Shown here piece after piece: positions 27,601 to 36,981 of a stretch of 64,000 nt of DNA; the first letter of the stretch is position 1; each line of letters starts with the position of its first letter. The stretch spans positions 434,001-498,000 of the forward strand of contig NZ_SMYL01000002.1 of assembly GCF_004358105.1 (NCBI RefSeq). Direction: 5' to 3'. The position numbers and the translations under genes are program-made. A model generated the notes under the pieces. The model was not told where the DNA came from. It did no database searches and worked only from the letters and a program-made list of their open reading frames with translations. This stretch comes from Sapientia aquatica (GTDB lineage: Bacteria; Pseudomonadota; Gammaproteobacteria; Burkholderiales; Burkholderiaceae_D).

Positions 27601-27638
27601 AAAATAGCGCTGAATCGGTATGATTGAGCGCTATTTTT
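27601..27638 (-). terminator. Intrinsic terminator of the ferredoxin reductase operon
   Basis: AAAATAGCGCT and AGCGCTATTTT form an 11-bp stem around a 15-nt loop, flanked by A and T runs. It starts 27 nt after the reductase stop on the minus strand. Confidence 0.85.
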
Positions 27639-27664
27639 ATTGTTTTACTACAAATTAACTAGAT

Positions 27665-28735
27665 TTAATCAAATACAGGTGTTTCCACGCCAAGAATTTT
27701 GTGTAACTTCGGCGACGTTGTGGTGTATTGCATATGAATTTTCTTTTCAGGGAAAATATACGGTGCCGCACCAAATGCTGCCAACGCTGCTTCGTGGAAG
27801 CCAGACAAAATCAGTTTCTTTTTGCCTGGATAAGTATTGATATCGCCCACGGCAAAAATGCCCGGAACGTTGGTTTCAAACTTCTCGGTATCAACGACTT
27901 TCAATTGCTTACGCTCAATATCCAAGCCCCAATCTGCGATGGGACCTAACTTAGGTGACAAACCGTAGAACACCAAAATATCATCCAGCGGCAAGCGGCG
28001 GGTTACGCCATCGGGGCCAGTGACTTTGATTTCGGATAACAAATCATCCTTGGTTTCAATGCCGGTCACCTGGCCGATCAACAATTGCATTTCGTATTGT
28101 TCGCACAATTCACGCATTTTTGCCACAGACGCAGGAGCGGCGCGGAAATCATCGCGGCGATGCAGCAGCACTACGGATTCTGCTTTGCCAACCAAATTCA
28201 AGGCCCAATCCAAGGCCGAGTCACCGCCACCGCAAATTACGATGTTTTTGCCGTAGAAGCGGGAAGGATCTTTGACTCGGTAGAACAATTGTTTGCCTTC
28301 AAAGGCTTCGATGCCTTCGACTTTTAAGGTGCGCGGTTGGAACGAACCAACGCCCGCAGCGATGAAAATCGTTTTGGTAATAAAACGTGTTCCCGTGGAC
28401 GTTTCCAAATCAAAGCGACCGTCTTCGCGACGTGCAACCAAAGTCACTTCTTGACCCAAATGGAAAGTTGGAGAGAATGGTTCGATTTGTTTGAGTAAGT
28501 TGTCGGTCAATTCCTGGCCGGTGCAGACTGGCACAGCAGGGATATCGTAAATCGGTTTGTCTGGATACAGTTCCACGCATTGACCGCCAACGACGGCGAG
28601 CGAATCGATTACGTGTGCTTTAATTTCTAACAGACCTAATTCAAATACCTGAAACAGTCCAACAGGACCGGCGCCAACGATAACGGCGTCAGCGATGATA
28701 GGGGCCGATGAATCAGCGGCGAGATTGGTTTCCAT
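27665..28735 (-). CDS. Ferredoxin--NADP+ reductase, thioredoxin-reductase-like type
   Basis: This FAD flavoprotein of 356 residues moves electrons between NADPH and ferredoxin. The FAD site is [19 protein letters not shown], followed by [17 protein letters not shown], where thioredoxin reductase would show its later CxxC but this group does not. The NADPH site is [17 protein letters not shown], and [24 protein letters not shown] closes the FAD domain. It lies 88 nt downstream of a 7Fe ferredoxin gene on the same strand, its probable redox partner. Together they can supply reducing power for Fe-S assembly or monooxygenases (inference). Confidence 0.92.
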   Translation of the reverse strand: METNLAADSSAPIIADAVIVGAGPVGLFQVFELGLLEIKAHVIDSLAVVGGQCVELYPDKPIYDIPAVPVCTGQELTDNLLKQIEPFSPTFHLGQEVTLVARREDGRFDLETSTGTRFITKTIFIAAGVGSFQPRTLKVEGIEAFEGKQLFYRVKDPSRFYGKNIVICGGGDSALDWALNLVGKAESVVLLHRRDDFRAAPASVAKMRELCEQYEMQLLIGQVTGIETKDDLLSEIKVTGPDGVTRRLPLDDILVFYGLSPKLGPIADWGLDIERKQLKVVDTEKFETNVPGIFAVGDINTYPGKKKLILSGFHEAALAAFGAAPYIFPEKKIHMQYTTTSPKLHKILGVETPVFD

Positions 28736-28823
28736 ACTAGGGATTATTTCCTATAAAAAGAGATGCTTCGGTCAGAGCACGCGAAGCATCTTTTGAGGCG
28801 TAATGCGTGACGATTCTGGCTCA

Positions 28824-29147
28824 TTAGCGCTGCAAATATTGCAGCTTGTCTTTCACATCTTTCCATTCATCGGCATCCGGTAACGGGGCGATAGTTTTAG
28901 TAATGGAAGGCCAGCTACGTGATAAATCGGCGTTGAGCTTGGTATAGCTTTGTTGATCGGCCGGAACATCTTCTTCCGCGTAAATCGCATTGACTGGGCA
29001 CTCGGCGACGCAGACTGCGCAGTCGATGCATTCATCTGGGTCGATCGCCAAAAAATTTGGTCCAACGCGGAAACAATCTACCGGACAGACATCAACGCAA
29101 TCTGTGTAGCGGCAGCGGATGCAGGATTCGGTGACAACGTGGGTCAT
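28824..29147 (-). CDS. fdxA: 7Fe-type ferredoxin FdxA
   Basis: This 107-residue soluble ferredoxin carries one [3Fe-4S] and one [4Fe-4S] cluster. The ATG at 29147 (MTHVVTESCIRCRYTDC) is chosen because the family starts there; an open frame of 32 more codons upstream is not protein-like. Cluster ligands are visible as CIRCRYTDCVDVCPVDCF and CIDCAVCVAECPVNAI. The C-terminal extension of about 45 residues is usual for FdxA. It is the first gene of a pair with the ferredoxin-NADP reductase. Confidence 0.93.
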   Translation of the reverse strand: MTHVVTESCIRCRYTDCVDVCPVDCFRVGPNFLAIDPDECIDCAVCVAECPVNAIYAEEDVPADQQSYTKLNADLSRSWPSITKTIAPLPDADEWKDVKDKLQYLQR

Positions 29148-29463
29148 AACTTGCCTATCTGAAAAAATCGAAATGTGGGCGTGTTTGCGCGATCGGAAAT
29201 GGGCAGGACTAACTATTAAACCGCGACGCAAATCACAAAGCACTGTATTTTAAGGTAATTTCGAGCTTCCTACAAATCAACCTTATATAAAATAGGTATA
29301 AGCAAATTCGTATTTTGACCCGCGAAATTGGCCGCTTGGGCAAAATTATTCGATTGCTGTTAGGCTAATTTCCTTGGTCAAGCTCGCTTGCCGTGCTTTT
29401 CATTGTTAAATATTTATCGTGTCGGCGGGCGGTTGCCCCGCCAATTTTTTACCGAAAGTTATT
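29148..29463. other. Divergent promoter region, fdxA and hydroxyacid dehydrogenase
   Basis: No gene is supported. The region separates divergently transcribed fdxA and the dehydrogenase. AT-rich TATAAAATAGGTATAAG near 29283-29299 offers -10-like sequences. I see no clear operator. Confidence 0.4.
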
Positions 29464-30447
29464 ATGTCATCGTCCGCTAAACCTGCCATTTTGGTGACCT
29501 GTCCTACTTTTCCCGCTATTTTTGAACAGCTAACTACCCATTTTGAAATAGAAGATAACCAGCAAGACCAGATTTTTTCGGAAGACGAATTGATCGCCCA
29601 TTTACAGGGCAAAGATGCGGCTTTCACCTCAGGTAATACGCGCTTTACCGCCAAAGTGATTGAAAATTGTCCTCAGCTAAAGTTGATTTGCGCCATGAGT
29701 GTGGGCTACGACAACATCGATATTAACGCTTGCGCCCAACGCGGGATCGTCGTCACCAATGCGCCGGATGTATTGAATCAAACCACGGCGGATTTTGCGT
29801 GGGCTTTGTTGTTAGCGACCGCGCGGCGCGTCACTGAGTCTGAACATTGGCTGCGCGCAGGACATTGGAATCGCTGGGAATTGCGCGGATTTTTAGGTGC
29901 CGACGTGCACGGCAAAACGCTCGGGATTTTGGGAATGGGGCGCATAGGTCAAGCGATTGCGCGTCGTTCGATGGGCTTCGATATGAAGGTGATTTATCAC
30001 AATCGTTCGCGCCTAGGCCCAGACCAAGAAGCACACGCCAACAATGCTAAGTTGGTTTCGAAACAAGAATTACTCGCGCAATCCGATCACTTGATTTTGA
30101 TGCTGCCTTATTCGGCGCAAACGCGGCATTGTATGGGAGCGCCTGAGTTTGCTCAGATGCGTAAAACGGCAACGTTAATTAACGTGGCGCGCGGCGGGGT
30201 GGTGGATGATGCGGCATTAATAACGGCGCTGAAAACCAAGCAAATTGCCGCAGCAGGATTGGACGTGTTTGAAAACGAGCCGCGCTTAAATCCTGAGTTT
30301 TTAACCTTGCCCAATGTTGTGCTGACTCCGCACATTGCGAGTGCTTCGGAAGCTACGCGCCAAGCGATGCAGCAATGTGCTTTTGATAATTTGCGCTCGT
30401 ATTTTGAGCGCGGCATCGTGCTGACGCCTGTGGCGATGAATAAATGA
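29464..30447 (+). CDS. D-2-hydroxyacid dehydrogenase (glyoxylate/hydroxypyruvate reductase-like)
   Basis: This NAD(P)-dependent enzyme of 327 residues reduces 2-keto acids such as glyoxylate or hydroxypyruvate. The ATG at 29464 (MSSSAKPAILVTCPTF) is preceded by GAAAG; an extra 15 open codons upstream are unlikely to be used. The Rossmann motif is LGILGMGRIGQAIARR, preceded by NAPDVLNQTTADFAWALLL. The catalytic Arg, Glu and His appear in INVARGGVVDD, LDVFENEP and LTPHIASAS. The cofactor-choosing residue region reads YHNRSR, whose Arg residues suit NADPH. It appears monocistronic. Confidence 0.85.
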   Translation: MSSSAKPAILVTCPTFPAIFEQLTTHFEIEDNQQDQIFSEDELIAHLQGKDAAFTSGNTRFTAKVIENCPQLKLICAMSVGYDNIDINACAQRGIVVTNAPDVLNQTTADFAWALLLATARRVTESEHWLRAGHWNRWELRGFLGADVHGKTLGILGMGRIGQAIARRSMGFDMKVIYHNRSRLGPDQEAHANNAKLVSKQELLAQSDHLILMLPYSAQTRHCMGAPEFAQMRKTATLINVARGGVVDDAALITALKTKQIAAAGLDVFENEPRLNPEFLTLPNVVLTPHIASASEATRQAMQQCAFDNLRSYFERGIVLTPVAMNK

Positions 30448-30576
30448 TGCGCGAAGTTGGCGCCAAGCCTATAGTTGAGCTGTATCAATGGATGAATACT
30501 TGGTCGCGCTATAGTTGGTTCATGTAGGCGGCTAGTTCGGTAGCAAAAATGTATGTCCACCCCAAAGGAGAACGAT

Positions 30577-31125
30577 ATGTCGGAATCTGCTCAAGAAAAA
30601 ATGGCCCAAGCATTACAAGAACAGCAAGCGCAATGGACGGCAATCGGTTCAAAGCTGCTGGAAAGCTCGATGAAGCTAATGGAATTGAATGTGCGTGTGG
30701 TGAAGCAATCGATCGAAGAATCTACTCAGTCGGCGCAACATTTATTAGCCTCTAAATCACCCGAAGCGATGTTCTCGGTGGATCAAGCTAAATTGCAAGA
30801 AAAATTAAATCAGGCATTGGCTTATGCCAATGAAATTAACGCGATTACTTCTGAGCTGACCTCCGAATTCACCCACTCGACTCAAGAGAAATTATCCGAG
30901 GCGGTATCGAAGGCCAATCAATTTGTCGCCGGTATCCAACCAAGTGCGCCAGCGTTTTCTAATAAACCGTTGGAACAAATTTTCTCGCAATTTAGTAACC
31001 CGCAATTCGGTTATGAACAGTGGGTAGAGGCGAGTAAAAAGTTTGCTGATTCGATGGGCGTGAAGTTGCCTTCAATGCCGGAAGCGGCGCCAGAAAAGAA
31101 ACGCACGACAAAATCGACGCGTTAA
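30577..31125 (+). CDS. Phasin family protein
   Basis: This 182-residue amphipathic helical protein coats polyhydroxyalkanoate granules. The ATG at 30577 (MSESAQEKMAQALQEQ) follows a strong AAGGAGAA ribosome site; an ATG eight codons earlier is open but would lack one. The helix-rich core (about 1-115) includes QSAQHLLASKSPEAMF, a typical phasin segment, and FGYEQWVEASKKFAD. The Lys/Arg-rich C-terminus (KKRTTKSTR) could bind DNA or granule lipids (inference). A strong terminator follows. PhaZ is encoded nearby, but no phaC polymerase is in the window. Confidence 0.85.
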   Translation: MSESAQEKMAQALQEQQAQWTAIGSKLLESSMKLMELNVRVVKQSIEESTQSAQHLLASKSPEAMFSVDQAKLQEKLNQALAYANEINAITSELTSEFTHSTQEKLSEAVSKANQFVAGIQPSAPAFSNKPLEQIFSQFSNPQFGYEQWVEASKKFADSMGVKLPSMPEAAPEKKRTTKSTR

Positions 31126-31145
31126 GTTGTTGAGTGGTTGAATGC

Positions 31146-31186
31146 AAAAAAGGAGCAAAACAGATAGCTTGTTTTGCTCCTTTTTT
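31146..31186. terminator. Bidirectional intrinsic terminator after phasin
   Basis: A 16-bp stem (AAAAAAGGAGCAAAAC at 31146-31161, its complement at 31171-31186) has a 9-nt loop and A/T tails. It serves converging phasin and acyl-CoA-binding protein genes. Confidence 0.92.
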
Positions 31187-31207
31187 ATCGCCTTGAAGAG
31201 TCGGGAT

Positions 31208-31459
31208 TTATTTCAATTCTTCGATCAAATCAATATATTGTTGCTGCGCTTGTTCTTGGGTCGTGCCTGCTAGTGCGTGCCACGCATCCCATTTGGCGCG
31301 ACCGATCATGTCGGTAAAGCCCGGACGCTCGCCAGTCGCATCGCCGCTGCTGGCTTGTTTAAACAAGGCGTAAATCTTCAGCAAGGTCATATTATCTGGA
31401 CGTTCCGATAAGTTTTTGGAATCTAATTGTGCTTGGGCGAACTGGTCAGCTAAACTCAT
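31208..31459 (-). CDS. Acyl-CoA-binding protein
   Basis: This is an 83-residue four-helix protein that binds long-chain acyl-CoA esters in the cytoplasm. The ATG at 31459 follows GAGGAAAAATC; the open frame extends 30 codons further but without family similarity. Family residues include LADQFAQAQ, the LLKIYALFKQASSGDATGER segment with the conserved Tyr and Lys, and AKWDAWHALAGTTQEQAQQQYI. Such proteins are common in eukaryotes and scattered in beta-proteobacteria. Its place beside phasin and phaZ fits lipid and polyester metabolism. Confidence 0.9.
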   Translation of the reverse strand: MSLADQFAQAQLDSKNLSERPDNMTLLKIYALFKQASSGDATGERPGFTDMIGRAKWDAWHALAGTTQEQAQQQYIDLIEELK

Positions 31460-31702
31460 GATTTTTCCTCGTTGATAAGATGGGGTAAATAAATAATGTA
31501 ACAGTTGAGTGGGCGTTAAATTACCACGGAACGAACCTGATAGAGCCAATATTGCTTAGAGTTATTGTTCGATTCGCGCTATTTTTAGCCAAACTCAATG
31601 GCTGCTGGAAAATTGCTTCCGAACCAGCTATGGTGTGGTCCTCTTTCTCGCAGCATTTTTTCAAACCAACTTCTACCCAACACTTCATTAGATTGGAACC
31701 GC

Positions 31703-32131
31703 ATGAGCACTTTTGCTAACGATATTGAAAAATTTAATTCGATCTACAAGCTGCCAGTAAATAAAGTCCCGACCACCAATGTCGGTGTGCCGATGGCCGA
31801 GCGACTCAAGGCATTCAAAGATATTTTGTTGGAAGAAGTATCTGAAATCGACGAGATTATTAGCGCTGCTGAAGGTGGCTCCGATGAGTTGGCAACCTTG
31901 ACTATGCTGGCTGATTTACTGGGTGATTTGCAAGTCTATTGCGCTTCTGAAATGGCTAAATTTGGCTTGCCGTTGGACGGTGTTTTAGAAGTGATTATGC
32001 AATCGAATTTTTCAAAACTGGGCGCTGATGGAAAACCCATTTACGACGAGCGCGGCAAGGTTATGAAGGGCCCGAATTACTGGAAGCCTGAGCCAAAAAT
32101 TAGCGAGTTATTGCAATCGTTGAAGAAGTGA
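31703..32131 (+). CDS. MazG-like nucleotide pyrophosphohydrolase
   Basis: This is a 142-residue all-alpha NTP-pyrophosphatase-like protein. The ATG at 31703 (MSTFANDIEKFNSIYKLP) is chosen by residue composition, since the longer open frame upstream looks non-coding. The metal-binding pattern of the superfamily is visible: LLEEVSEIDEI followed about 30 residues later by ADLLGDLQVYCASE. The tail GPNYWKPEPKISELL is typical of HisE/MazG-like proteins that dispose of unusual nucleotides. The true substrate is unknown. It stands alone, ending at a terminator. Confidence 0.78.
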   Translation: MSTFANDIEKFNSIYKLPVNKVPTTNVGVPMAERLKAFKDILLEEVSEIDEIISAAEGGSDELATLTMLADLLGDLQVYCASEMAKFGLPLDGVLEVIMQSNFSKLGADGKPIYDERGKVMKGPNYWKPEPKISELLQSLKK

Positions 32132-32152
32132 GCTGACTAAGCGGCACAATAC

Positions 32153-32190
32153 AAAAAGCCTGCTGCAACATCGATTGCAACAGGCTTTTT
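32153..32190. terminator. Bidirectional intrinsic terminator
   Basis: AAAAAGCCTGCTGCAA and TTGCAACAGGCTTTTT pair over 16 positions with one mismatch around a 6-nt loop. It serves the converging pyrophosphohydrolase and FKBP genes. Confidence 0.92.
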
Positions 32191-32221
32191 TAACGTCGTA
32201 GCGTTTAACTGTTTAGCCGAA

Positions 32222-32578
32222 TTACACGCCTAACAATTCCACTTCAAAAATCAATGTCGCGTTAGGAGGAATCACACCACCCGCGCCGCGTGGACCGTAG
32301 CCTAGGGACGATGGAATGATGAGCGTGCGTGCGCCGCCAACTTTCATGCCTTGAACGCCTTCGTCCCAGCCCTTTATCACGTGACCAGCAGCTAATGGAA
32401 ACGAAAACGCTTCATTACGATCTTTGCTCGAATCGAATTTGCTGCCTTTGCTGCCGTCTGGGTTTTGCAACCAGCCGGTGTAGTGCACGCTCACGTGTTG
32501 ACCCGCTTCGGCCGTTGCGCCTTCGCCGATGATGGTGTCTTCGTATTGCAAACCGCTTGCTGTCATGGTTGTTGTCAT
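32222..32578 (-). CDS. FKBP-type peptidyl-prolyl isomerase
   Basis: This is a single-domain cytoplasmic proline isomerase of 118 residues that speeds protein folding. FKBP features are [23 protein letters not shown] with the active-site Tyr and Asp, [18 protein letters not shown], and [26 protein letters not shown]. The family pocket residues (Tyr, Phe, Asp, Trp, Tyr) appear intact. No insert-in-flap domain (as in SlyD) and no signal peptide are present. It has its own upstream region of about 250 nt and a shared terminator, so it is monocistronic. Confidence 0.93.
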   Translation of the reverse strand: MTTTMTASGLQYEDTIIGEGATAEAGQHVSVHYTGWLQNPDGSKGSKFDSSKDRNEAFSFPLAAGHVIKGWDEGVQGMKVGGARTLIIPSSLGYGPRGAGGVIPPNATLIFEVELLGV

Positions 32579-32827
32579 TTCAATCTCTCAAAATAAAAAA
32601 TAGTGGCGAGATTGTAGACTAAATTGCGATTGAATTTTAAATTTTGATCTGGCTTGCGGGCTCAATTTAGTGTTAATCGCTACTGGCTAGGCGATCGGTG
32701 CAGGTGCTTTGGGTTATCATGCGGGCACAGATTTTTGCGCAATTATTGTCATTAAATTAGCAAAACAGAGTTTGCCTGCCGAGCGAGTCCGTTTAATGCC
32801 GCAGCAGGCGTATTTTCCGGAGAGTAA

Positions 32828-33661
32828 ATGAAGATTGTTTTAAAGTCGTACGGGCGTGCATTTTTGATGCAATTTAATATCGGTATGCTGTTGTTGTCAC
32901 TGCTGCCGAGCTTGTTCGCGCTCGGCTTGTGGGCGGTGGTGTTGTATTACAGTTTGCAGCCATTGATTGATTTTTTGCAGCAGCTTTTTTTGGAAAATAA
33001 CGGCTTTCAACTCGCTGGTGATGTGCTCAACTTTTTAGGATTGATCGCCTTAAAAGCGGTGATTGTGCCATTGATTGCGATGTGGTTGTTGCTGCCGTTT
33101 ATGCTGCTTACAGCCTTGCTGTTTGTCGCTTTTATTGCGATGCCGCTGATAAATCGCAAGGTGAGCAAACGTTACTACCCGGATTTAGAAAAATTAAAAG
33201 GCGGTGGTTGGTTGAGCAGTATTTGGTTCGCGCTATTGTGTTTGGTGATTTTTATTTTGCTGTGGTTAATCAGTTTGCCGCTGACCTTATTTATGCATTT
33301 AGGTCTTGTCATTCAGCCGCTGTTGCTCGGTTGGATTACCTATCGAATTATGGCTTATGACGCGCTAGCACATCATGCGAGTGCGGACGAGCGCCACCAG
33401 ATTTTGCGTCAACATCGCTGGCAATTGTGGAGCGTCGGCGTTGTGACTGGCTTACTCGGTGCATTGCCCGGCATGATGTGGATGGGCGGTGTTTTATCGA
33501 TCGTGTTTTTACCGGTATTGGCGGCAATAGCGATTTGGTTGTACGTATTAGTTTTTATGTTTTCAGGATTGTGGTTTCAGTTTTTTTGCCTCGATGCATT
33601 ACAACAATTGCGCCAACAGTCGGTGCTTGTGAATGCGCCGCTGGTTGCTGATCCAATCTAA
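32828..33661 (+). CDS. EI24/CysZ-like integral membrane protein
   Basis: This is a 277-residue inner-membrane protein with about 5-6 hydrophobic segments, matching the EI24 (PF07264) pattern shared with the sulfate channel CysZ. The start YGRAFLMQFNIGMLLLSLLPS, the segment AFIAMPLINRKVSKRYYPDLEKLKGG and the LLGWITYRIMAYDALAHHAS block are typical of beta-proteobacterial members. A role in sulfate uptake is possible but no cys genes adjoin it. It is followed after 23 nt by the CinA-like gene, so the two are probably co-transcribed. Confidence 0.78.
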   Translation: MKIVLKSYGRAFLMQFNIGMLLLSLLPSLFALGLWAVVLYYSLQPLIDFLQQLFLENNGFQLAGDVLNFLGLIALKAVIVPLIAMWLLLPFMLLTALLFVAFIAMPLINRKVSKRYYPDLEKLKGGGWLSSIWFALLCLVIFILLWLISLPLTLFMHLGLVIQPLLLGWITYRIMAYDALAHHASADERHQILRQHRWQLWSVGVVTGLLGALPGMMWMGGVLSIVFLPVLAAIAIWLYVLVFMFSGLWFQFFCLDALQQLRQQSVLVNAPLVADPI

Positions 33662-33684
33662 TTTTGTAGAGAAAGTGGAACATC

Positions 33685-34470
33685 ATGGCGATAGGTTTAA
33701 TTATTATTGGTGATGAAATTTTATCGGGCAAGCGTAGCGATAAACATTTTTCAAAAGTCGTTGAATTGTTGACTGCGCGCGGCTTACAGCTCGATTGGGC
33801 GGAAATTATTGGCGATGATCCAGCACGCATTACCGCGACCTTGAGCCGCACGATGGCGAGCAAAGACATTGTGTTTTGCTGTGGTGGAATCGGCGCAACG
33901 CCCGACGACCATACGCGCCAATGCGCTGCGGCAGCGATGAATGTGGATTTGGAATTGCACCCAGAAGCGAAAGTATTAATCCAGCGTCGCATCACCCAAA
34001 CGGCCGAGGCTGCGGGGCAAGAAGTGGATTTAAATACGGCCGATAATTTGCATCGCTTAAAAATGGGCGAGTTCCCCAAAGGTGCGCAAATTATTCCGAA
34101 CTCGTTTAATTTGATTCCGGGTTTTTCGGTTTTTAATCACTACTTCGTGCCAGGTTTTCCGGTGATGGCCGAACCGATGATTACTTGGGTACTGGATACG
34201 CATTACTCGCATTTATTCCACCAGCATGAGCGCGCAGAAAAATCGGTTTTAGTGTTTGAAATTGCCGAATCATTGCTCACACCGATGATGGAACAATTGG
34301 AAGCGGATTTCCCATTAATTAAAGTATTCAGTTTGCCCAGCGTAGGCAATCATCAAATTCGACGTCACATCGAACTCGGCGTCAAAGGCGATCCTGCTCA
34401 AGTTGAGCAAGCCTTTGCCGTGCTGGAGCAAGGATTGCAGAAATTTAATGCCGAGTATGTTGCGGCTTAA
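33685..34470 (+). CDS. CinA-type molybdopterin-binding domain protein
   Basis: This 261-residue protein has the MoCF-biosynthesis (molybdopterin-binding) fold that forms the N-terminal part of CinA. GLIIIGDEILSGKRSDKH, then CCGGIGATPDDHTRQCAAAA and GFPVMAEPMITWVL are diagnostic. The C-terminal nicotinamide-mononucleotide deamidase (PncC) domain of full CinA is missing, so it is the short, stand-alone type. In related enzymes this domain acts as an ADP-ribose pyrophosphatase. It lies 23 nt behind the EI24 gene and converges on a rhodanese gene. Confidence 0.85.
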   Translation: MAIGLIIIGDEILSGKRSDKHFSKVVELLTARGLQLDWAEIIGDDPARITATLSRTMASKDIVFCCGGIGATPDDHTRQCAAAAMNVDLELHPEAKVLIQRRITQTAEAAGQEVDLNTADNLHRLKMGEFPKGAQIIPNSFNLIPGFSVFNHYFVPGFPVMAEPMITWVLDTHYSHLFHQHERAEKSVLVFEIAESLLTPMMEQLEADFPLIKVFSLPSVGNHQIRRHIELGVKGDPAQVEQAFAVLEQGLQKFNAEYVAA

Positions 34471-34525
34471 TGGATGTTTGAAGCAGGTCACGTGATTGCC
34501 AGCGCGACCTGCTGATGTTGACGAT

Positions 34526-34975
34526 TTACGCGCCGCGCCAAGGTAGGCCAGCGTGGCACCAACCACCCACCGTTTTGCGATGACCATTTTGGTCTTTATC
34601 GCCCTCAAATCCCTCCAAAATATCGTAGCACTGGCTGTAGCCATGTTCGGTGGCGAGTGTCGCTGCTGAGCGTGAACGCACGCCGGAACGGCATAAAAAT
34701 AGCAGAACCGAATCTTTGCTCGCCACTTGCGCTAATTGCGCTAAAAAATCGGGATTGGATTTGGTGGGATATAAATTCCATTGCACGGCAAAGGATTGCG
34801 CCGGATTGATCTCGACCTTGCCGACCCAATCGCGTTCTGCATCGGTGCGTACATCGATTAACAAGATGGCGGGATTTGCTTGCAATAATTCAAACGCCTC
34901 TTGTGGGGTTACGGCACCTGCATACGGTAGGCCAGCGGAGCGCTGCTGAATTTGTTCAAAAATAGCTTTGGTCAT
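34526..34975 (-). CDS. Rhodanese-like sulfurtransferase
   Basis: This is a single-domain rhodanese of 149 residues. AILLIDVRTDAERDWVGKV is the typical first half, and the active-site loop LCRSGVRSRSAA contains the catalytic Cys, so sulfur transfer is plausible. GHRKTVGGWCHAGLPW at the C-terminus is typical of a beta-proteobacterial subgroup. No signal peptide is present, so it should be cytoplasmic. It is transcribed away from the long glnA regulatory region and stops 55 nt short of the CinA-like gene. Confidence 0.88.
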   Translation of the reverse strand: MTKAIFEQIQQRSAGLPYAGAVTPQEAFELLQANPAILLIDVRTDAERDWVGKVEINPAQSFAVQWNLYPTKSNPDFLAQLAQVASKDSVLLFLCRSGVRSRSAATLATEHGYSQCYDILEGFEGDKDQNGHRKTVGGWCHAGLPWRGA

Positions 34976-35207
34976 GGGAAGTCTCGGTAAGGTTGGCCGC
35001 CGTTGGAAATGGTTTGGCTTGGCCGGTTTTTAATTGCTGAAAGGATTAAATAGTATTTTTCCTGTGCAAGTCAATAAACCACTAACTCTGTTGGTCGCAC
35101 TCGTATAAAATCAGCGAAGTTTTCCCGAATGCAAAAATAGACCTGATCGGTTACCGCAAAATGGATGCGCTCCATTTTGATGCGCGTTTGGTGTTCGAAA
35201 ACAGTTT

Positions 35208-35224
35208 TGCACCAATTTGGCAAT
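35208..35224 (+). promoter_or_regulatory. NtrC-like binding site (distal, weaker)
   Basis: TGCACCAATTTGGCAAT matches the NtrC consensus TGCACC-N4-TGGTGCA well in its left half and partly in its right. It starts exactly 31 nt upstream of the better site, so both lie on the same face of the helix. Its centre is near -150 from the predicted start. Confidence 0.6.
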
Positions 35225-35238
35225 TCCGTCAGTTTATT

Positions 35239-35255
35239 TGCACTATTTTGGTGCT
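35239..35255 (+). promoter_or_regulatory. NtrC-like binding site (proximal, stronger)
   Basis: TGCACTATTTTGGTGCT fits the 17-bp NtrC consensus TGCACC-N4-TGGTGCA at most fixed positions. Its centre is near -119 from the predicted sigma-54 start. E. coli glnAp2 has sites at about -108 and -140, so the arrangement is similar. Confidence 0.72.
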
Positions 35256-35339
35256 TAGTTGGCTGGCTTACTGAATATGTTCACTTCGGCTTGGTGTGAA
35301 ATGTGACAGTTTTGCTTAAAAAAGTAGCGGTTGGTAATG

Positions 35340-35355
35340 TGGCATGAAATATGCT
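35340..35355 (+). promoter_or_regulatory. Sigma-54 promoter of glnA
   Basis: TGGCATGAAATATGCT matches the -24/-12 consensus TGGCAC-N5-TTGCW, with GG at 35341-35342 and GC at 35353-35354, which is the required 10-nt spacing. Transcription would start near 35366, giving an 87-nt leader before the glnA ATG. Confidence 0.8.
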
Positions 35356-35452
35356 TATTTTTGGTGCGCGACGGAACGAGTCTGGCTTTCTTGGTAGTAA
35401 GTACAGCCTTGGTTCTCAACAATTCTAGTTGTTTTTTTTAAAGGAGTTTGGC

Positions 35453-36868
35453 ATGGCAAGGACAGCGGCAGAAGTATTGAAAATGGCAACAGACAACGAA
35501 GTGAAATTCGTTGATTTCCGTTTTACTGACACACGCGGCAAAGAACAGCACGTAACTGTGCCTGTGTCGCAATTCAGTATTGATAAATTTGAATCCGGCC
35601 ACGCCTTTGACGGTTCTTCTATTGCAGGTTGGAAGGGTATCGAAGCATCAGACATGTTGTTGATCCCAGATCCAGATACAGCCAATATCGATCCATTTAT
35701 GGAAGAAACCACATTGTTTATGCAATGTGACGTTATCGAGCCATCCGATGGAAAAGGTTACGACCGCGATCCACGTTCGATCGCTAAGCGCGCTGAAGCG
35801 TATTTGAAATCATCCGGTTTGGGTGACACCGCTTACTTTGGTCCAGAACCAGAATTCTTCATTTTTGACGGCGTACGTTGGAAAATCGACATGTCTGGCT
35901 GCTTCGTGAAGATTGATTCTGATGAAGCGTCATGGTCAACCGATGCAAAAACCGAAGGCGGCAATTCAGGCCACCGTCCAACAGTTAAAGGCGGCTACTT
36001 CCCAGTACCACCAGTCGACAGCTTCCAAGATATGCGTTCCGAAATGTCCTTGATTTTGGAAAGCTTGGGCATCCCAGTTGAAGTGCATCACCATGAAGTT
36101 GCTGGTGCTGGCCAAAACGAAATCGGTACTAAATTCTCTACTTTGGTGGAACGTGCTGACTGGACTCAAAACTTGAAATACGTGGTTTGGAACGTTGCGC
36201 ACACCTATGGCAAAACAGCGACATTTATGCCAAAACCTATCGTTGGCGACAACGGTTCCGGTATGCACGTGCATCAATCCGTTTGGAAAGATGGCAAAAA
36301 CTTGTTCGCTGGCGACGGCTATGCAGGTTTGTCTGAATTCGCGTTGTACTACATCGGCGGTATCATCAAGCACGCACGTGCCTTGAATGCGATTACTAAC
36401 CCAGGTACTAACTCGTACAAACGTTTGGTTCCAGGTTTTGAAGCCCCAGTTAAATTGGCTTACTCAGCACGTAACCGTTCTGCTTCGATCCGTATTCCTT
36501 ACGTTGCGAATCCAAAAGGTCGCCGTGTTGAAGCGCGCTTCCCAGATCCACTGGCTAACCCATACTTGTGCTTCGCTGCCTTGTTGATGGCTGGTTTGGA
36601 TGGCGTGCAAAACAAGATTCATCCGGGTGAAGCAGCATCGAAAGATCTGTACCATTTGCCACCAGAAGAAGATGCATTGATCCCAACAGTATGCGAATCG
36701 TTGGAACAAGCATTGGATTATTTGGATAAAGACCGTGAATTCTTGACACGCGGTGGTGTATTTAGCGACACCATGATCGATGCGTACATTGAATTGAAGA
36801 AGAAAGAAGTTGAGCGTTTGAACATGACAACTCACCCAGTTGAGTTTGACATGTACTACTCTTTGTAA
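35453..36868 (+). CDS. glnA: Glutamine synthetase type I
   Basis: This enzyme makes glutamine from glutamate, ammonia and ATP as a dodecamer. It has 471 residues; the ATG at 35453 follows a strong AAAGGAG site, and an open 8-codon extension is ignored. Hallmarks are [43 protein letters not shown] (catalytic loops) and NRSASIRIP. The Tyr in [10 protein letters not shown] near residue 400 is the adenylylation site, so GlnE control is expected. Transcription should depend on sigma-54 and phosphorylated NtrC, given the sites upstream. An intrinsic terminator follows, ahead of the DUF4124 gene and ntrBC. Codon choice is strongly biased, as in a highly expressed gene. Confidence 0.97.
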   Translation: MARTAAEVLKMATDNEVKFVDFRFTDTRGKEQHVTVPVSQFSIDKFESGHAFDGSSIAGWKGIEASDMLLIPDPDTANIDPFMEETTLFMQCDVIEPSDGKGYDRDPRSIAKRAEAYLKSSGLGDTAYFGPEPEFFIFDGVRWKIDMSGCFVKIDSDEASWSTDAKTEGGNSGHRPTVKGGYFPVPPVDSFQDMRSEMSLILESLGIPVEVHHHEVAGAGQNEIGTKFSTLVERADWTQNLKYVVWNVAHTYGKTATFMPKPIVGDNGSGMHVHQSVWKDGKNLFAGDGYAGLSEFALYYIGGIIKHARALNAITNPGTNSYKRLVPGFEAPVKLAYSARNRSASIRIPYVANPKGRRVEARFPDPLANPYLCFAALLMAGLDGVQNKIHPGEAASKDLYHLPPEEDALIPTVCESLEQALDYLDKDREFLTRGGVFSDTMIDAYIELKKKEVERLNMTTHPVEFDMYYSL

Positions 36869-36981
36869 TGTTGTTAATGTAGCTTGAGTTAAGCTGACGC
36901 GATTCCAGTTGGTCGAAGTAAAGCTGGCTGGAATCGGTAAAGTTGATTTAATTTGGTTACATTTGACTTACAAAAAATGTT

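Larger units (their letters stand above)
34976..35452. other. Regulatory region between rhodanese and glnA
   Basis: This 477-nt gap carries no gene. It holds two NtrC-like sites and a sigma-54 promoter for glnA, listed separately, plus the rhodanese promoter on the other strand. TATAAAAT at 35104-35111 could be part of an additional sigma-70 promoter for glnA, but no good -35 is evident. Confidence 0.6.
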
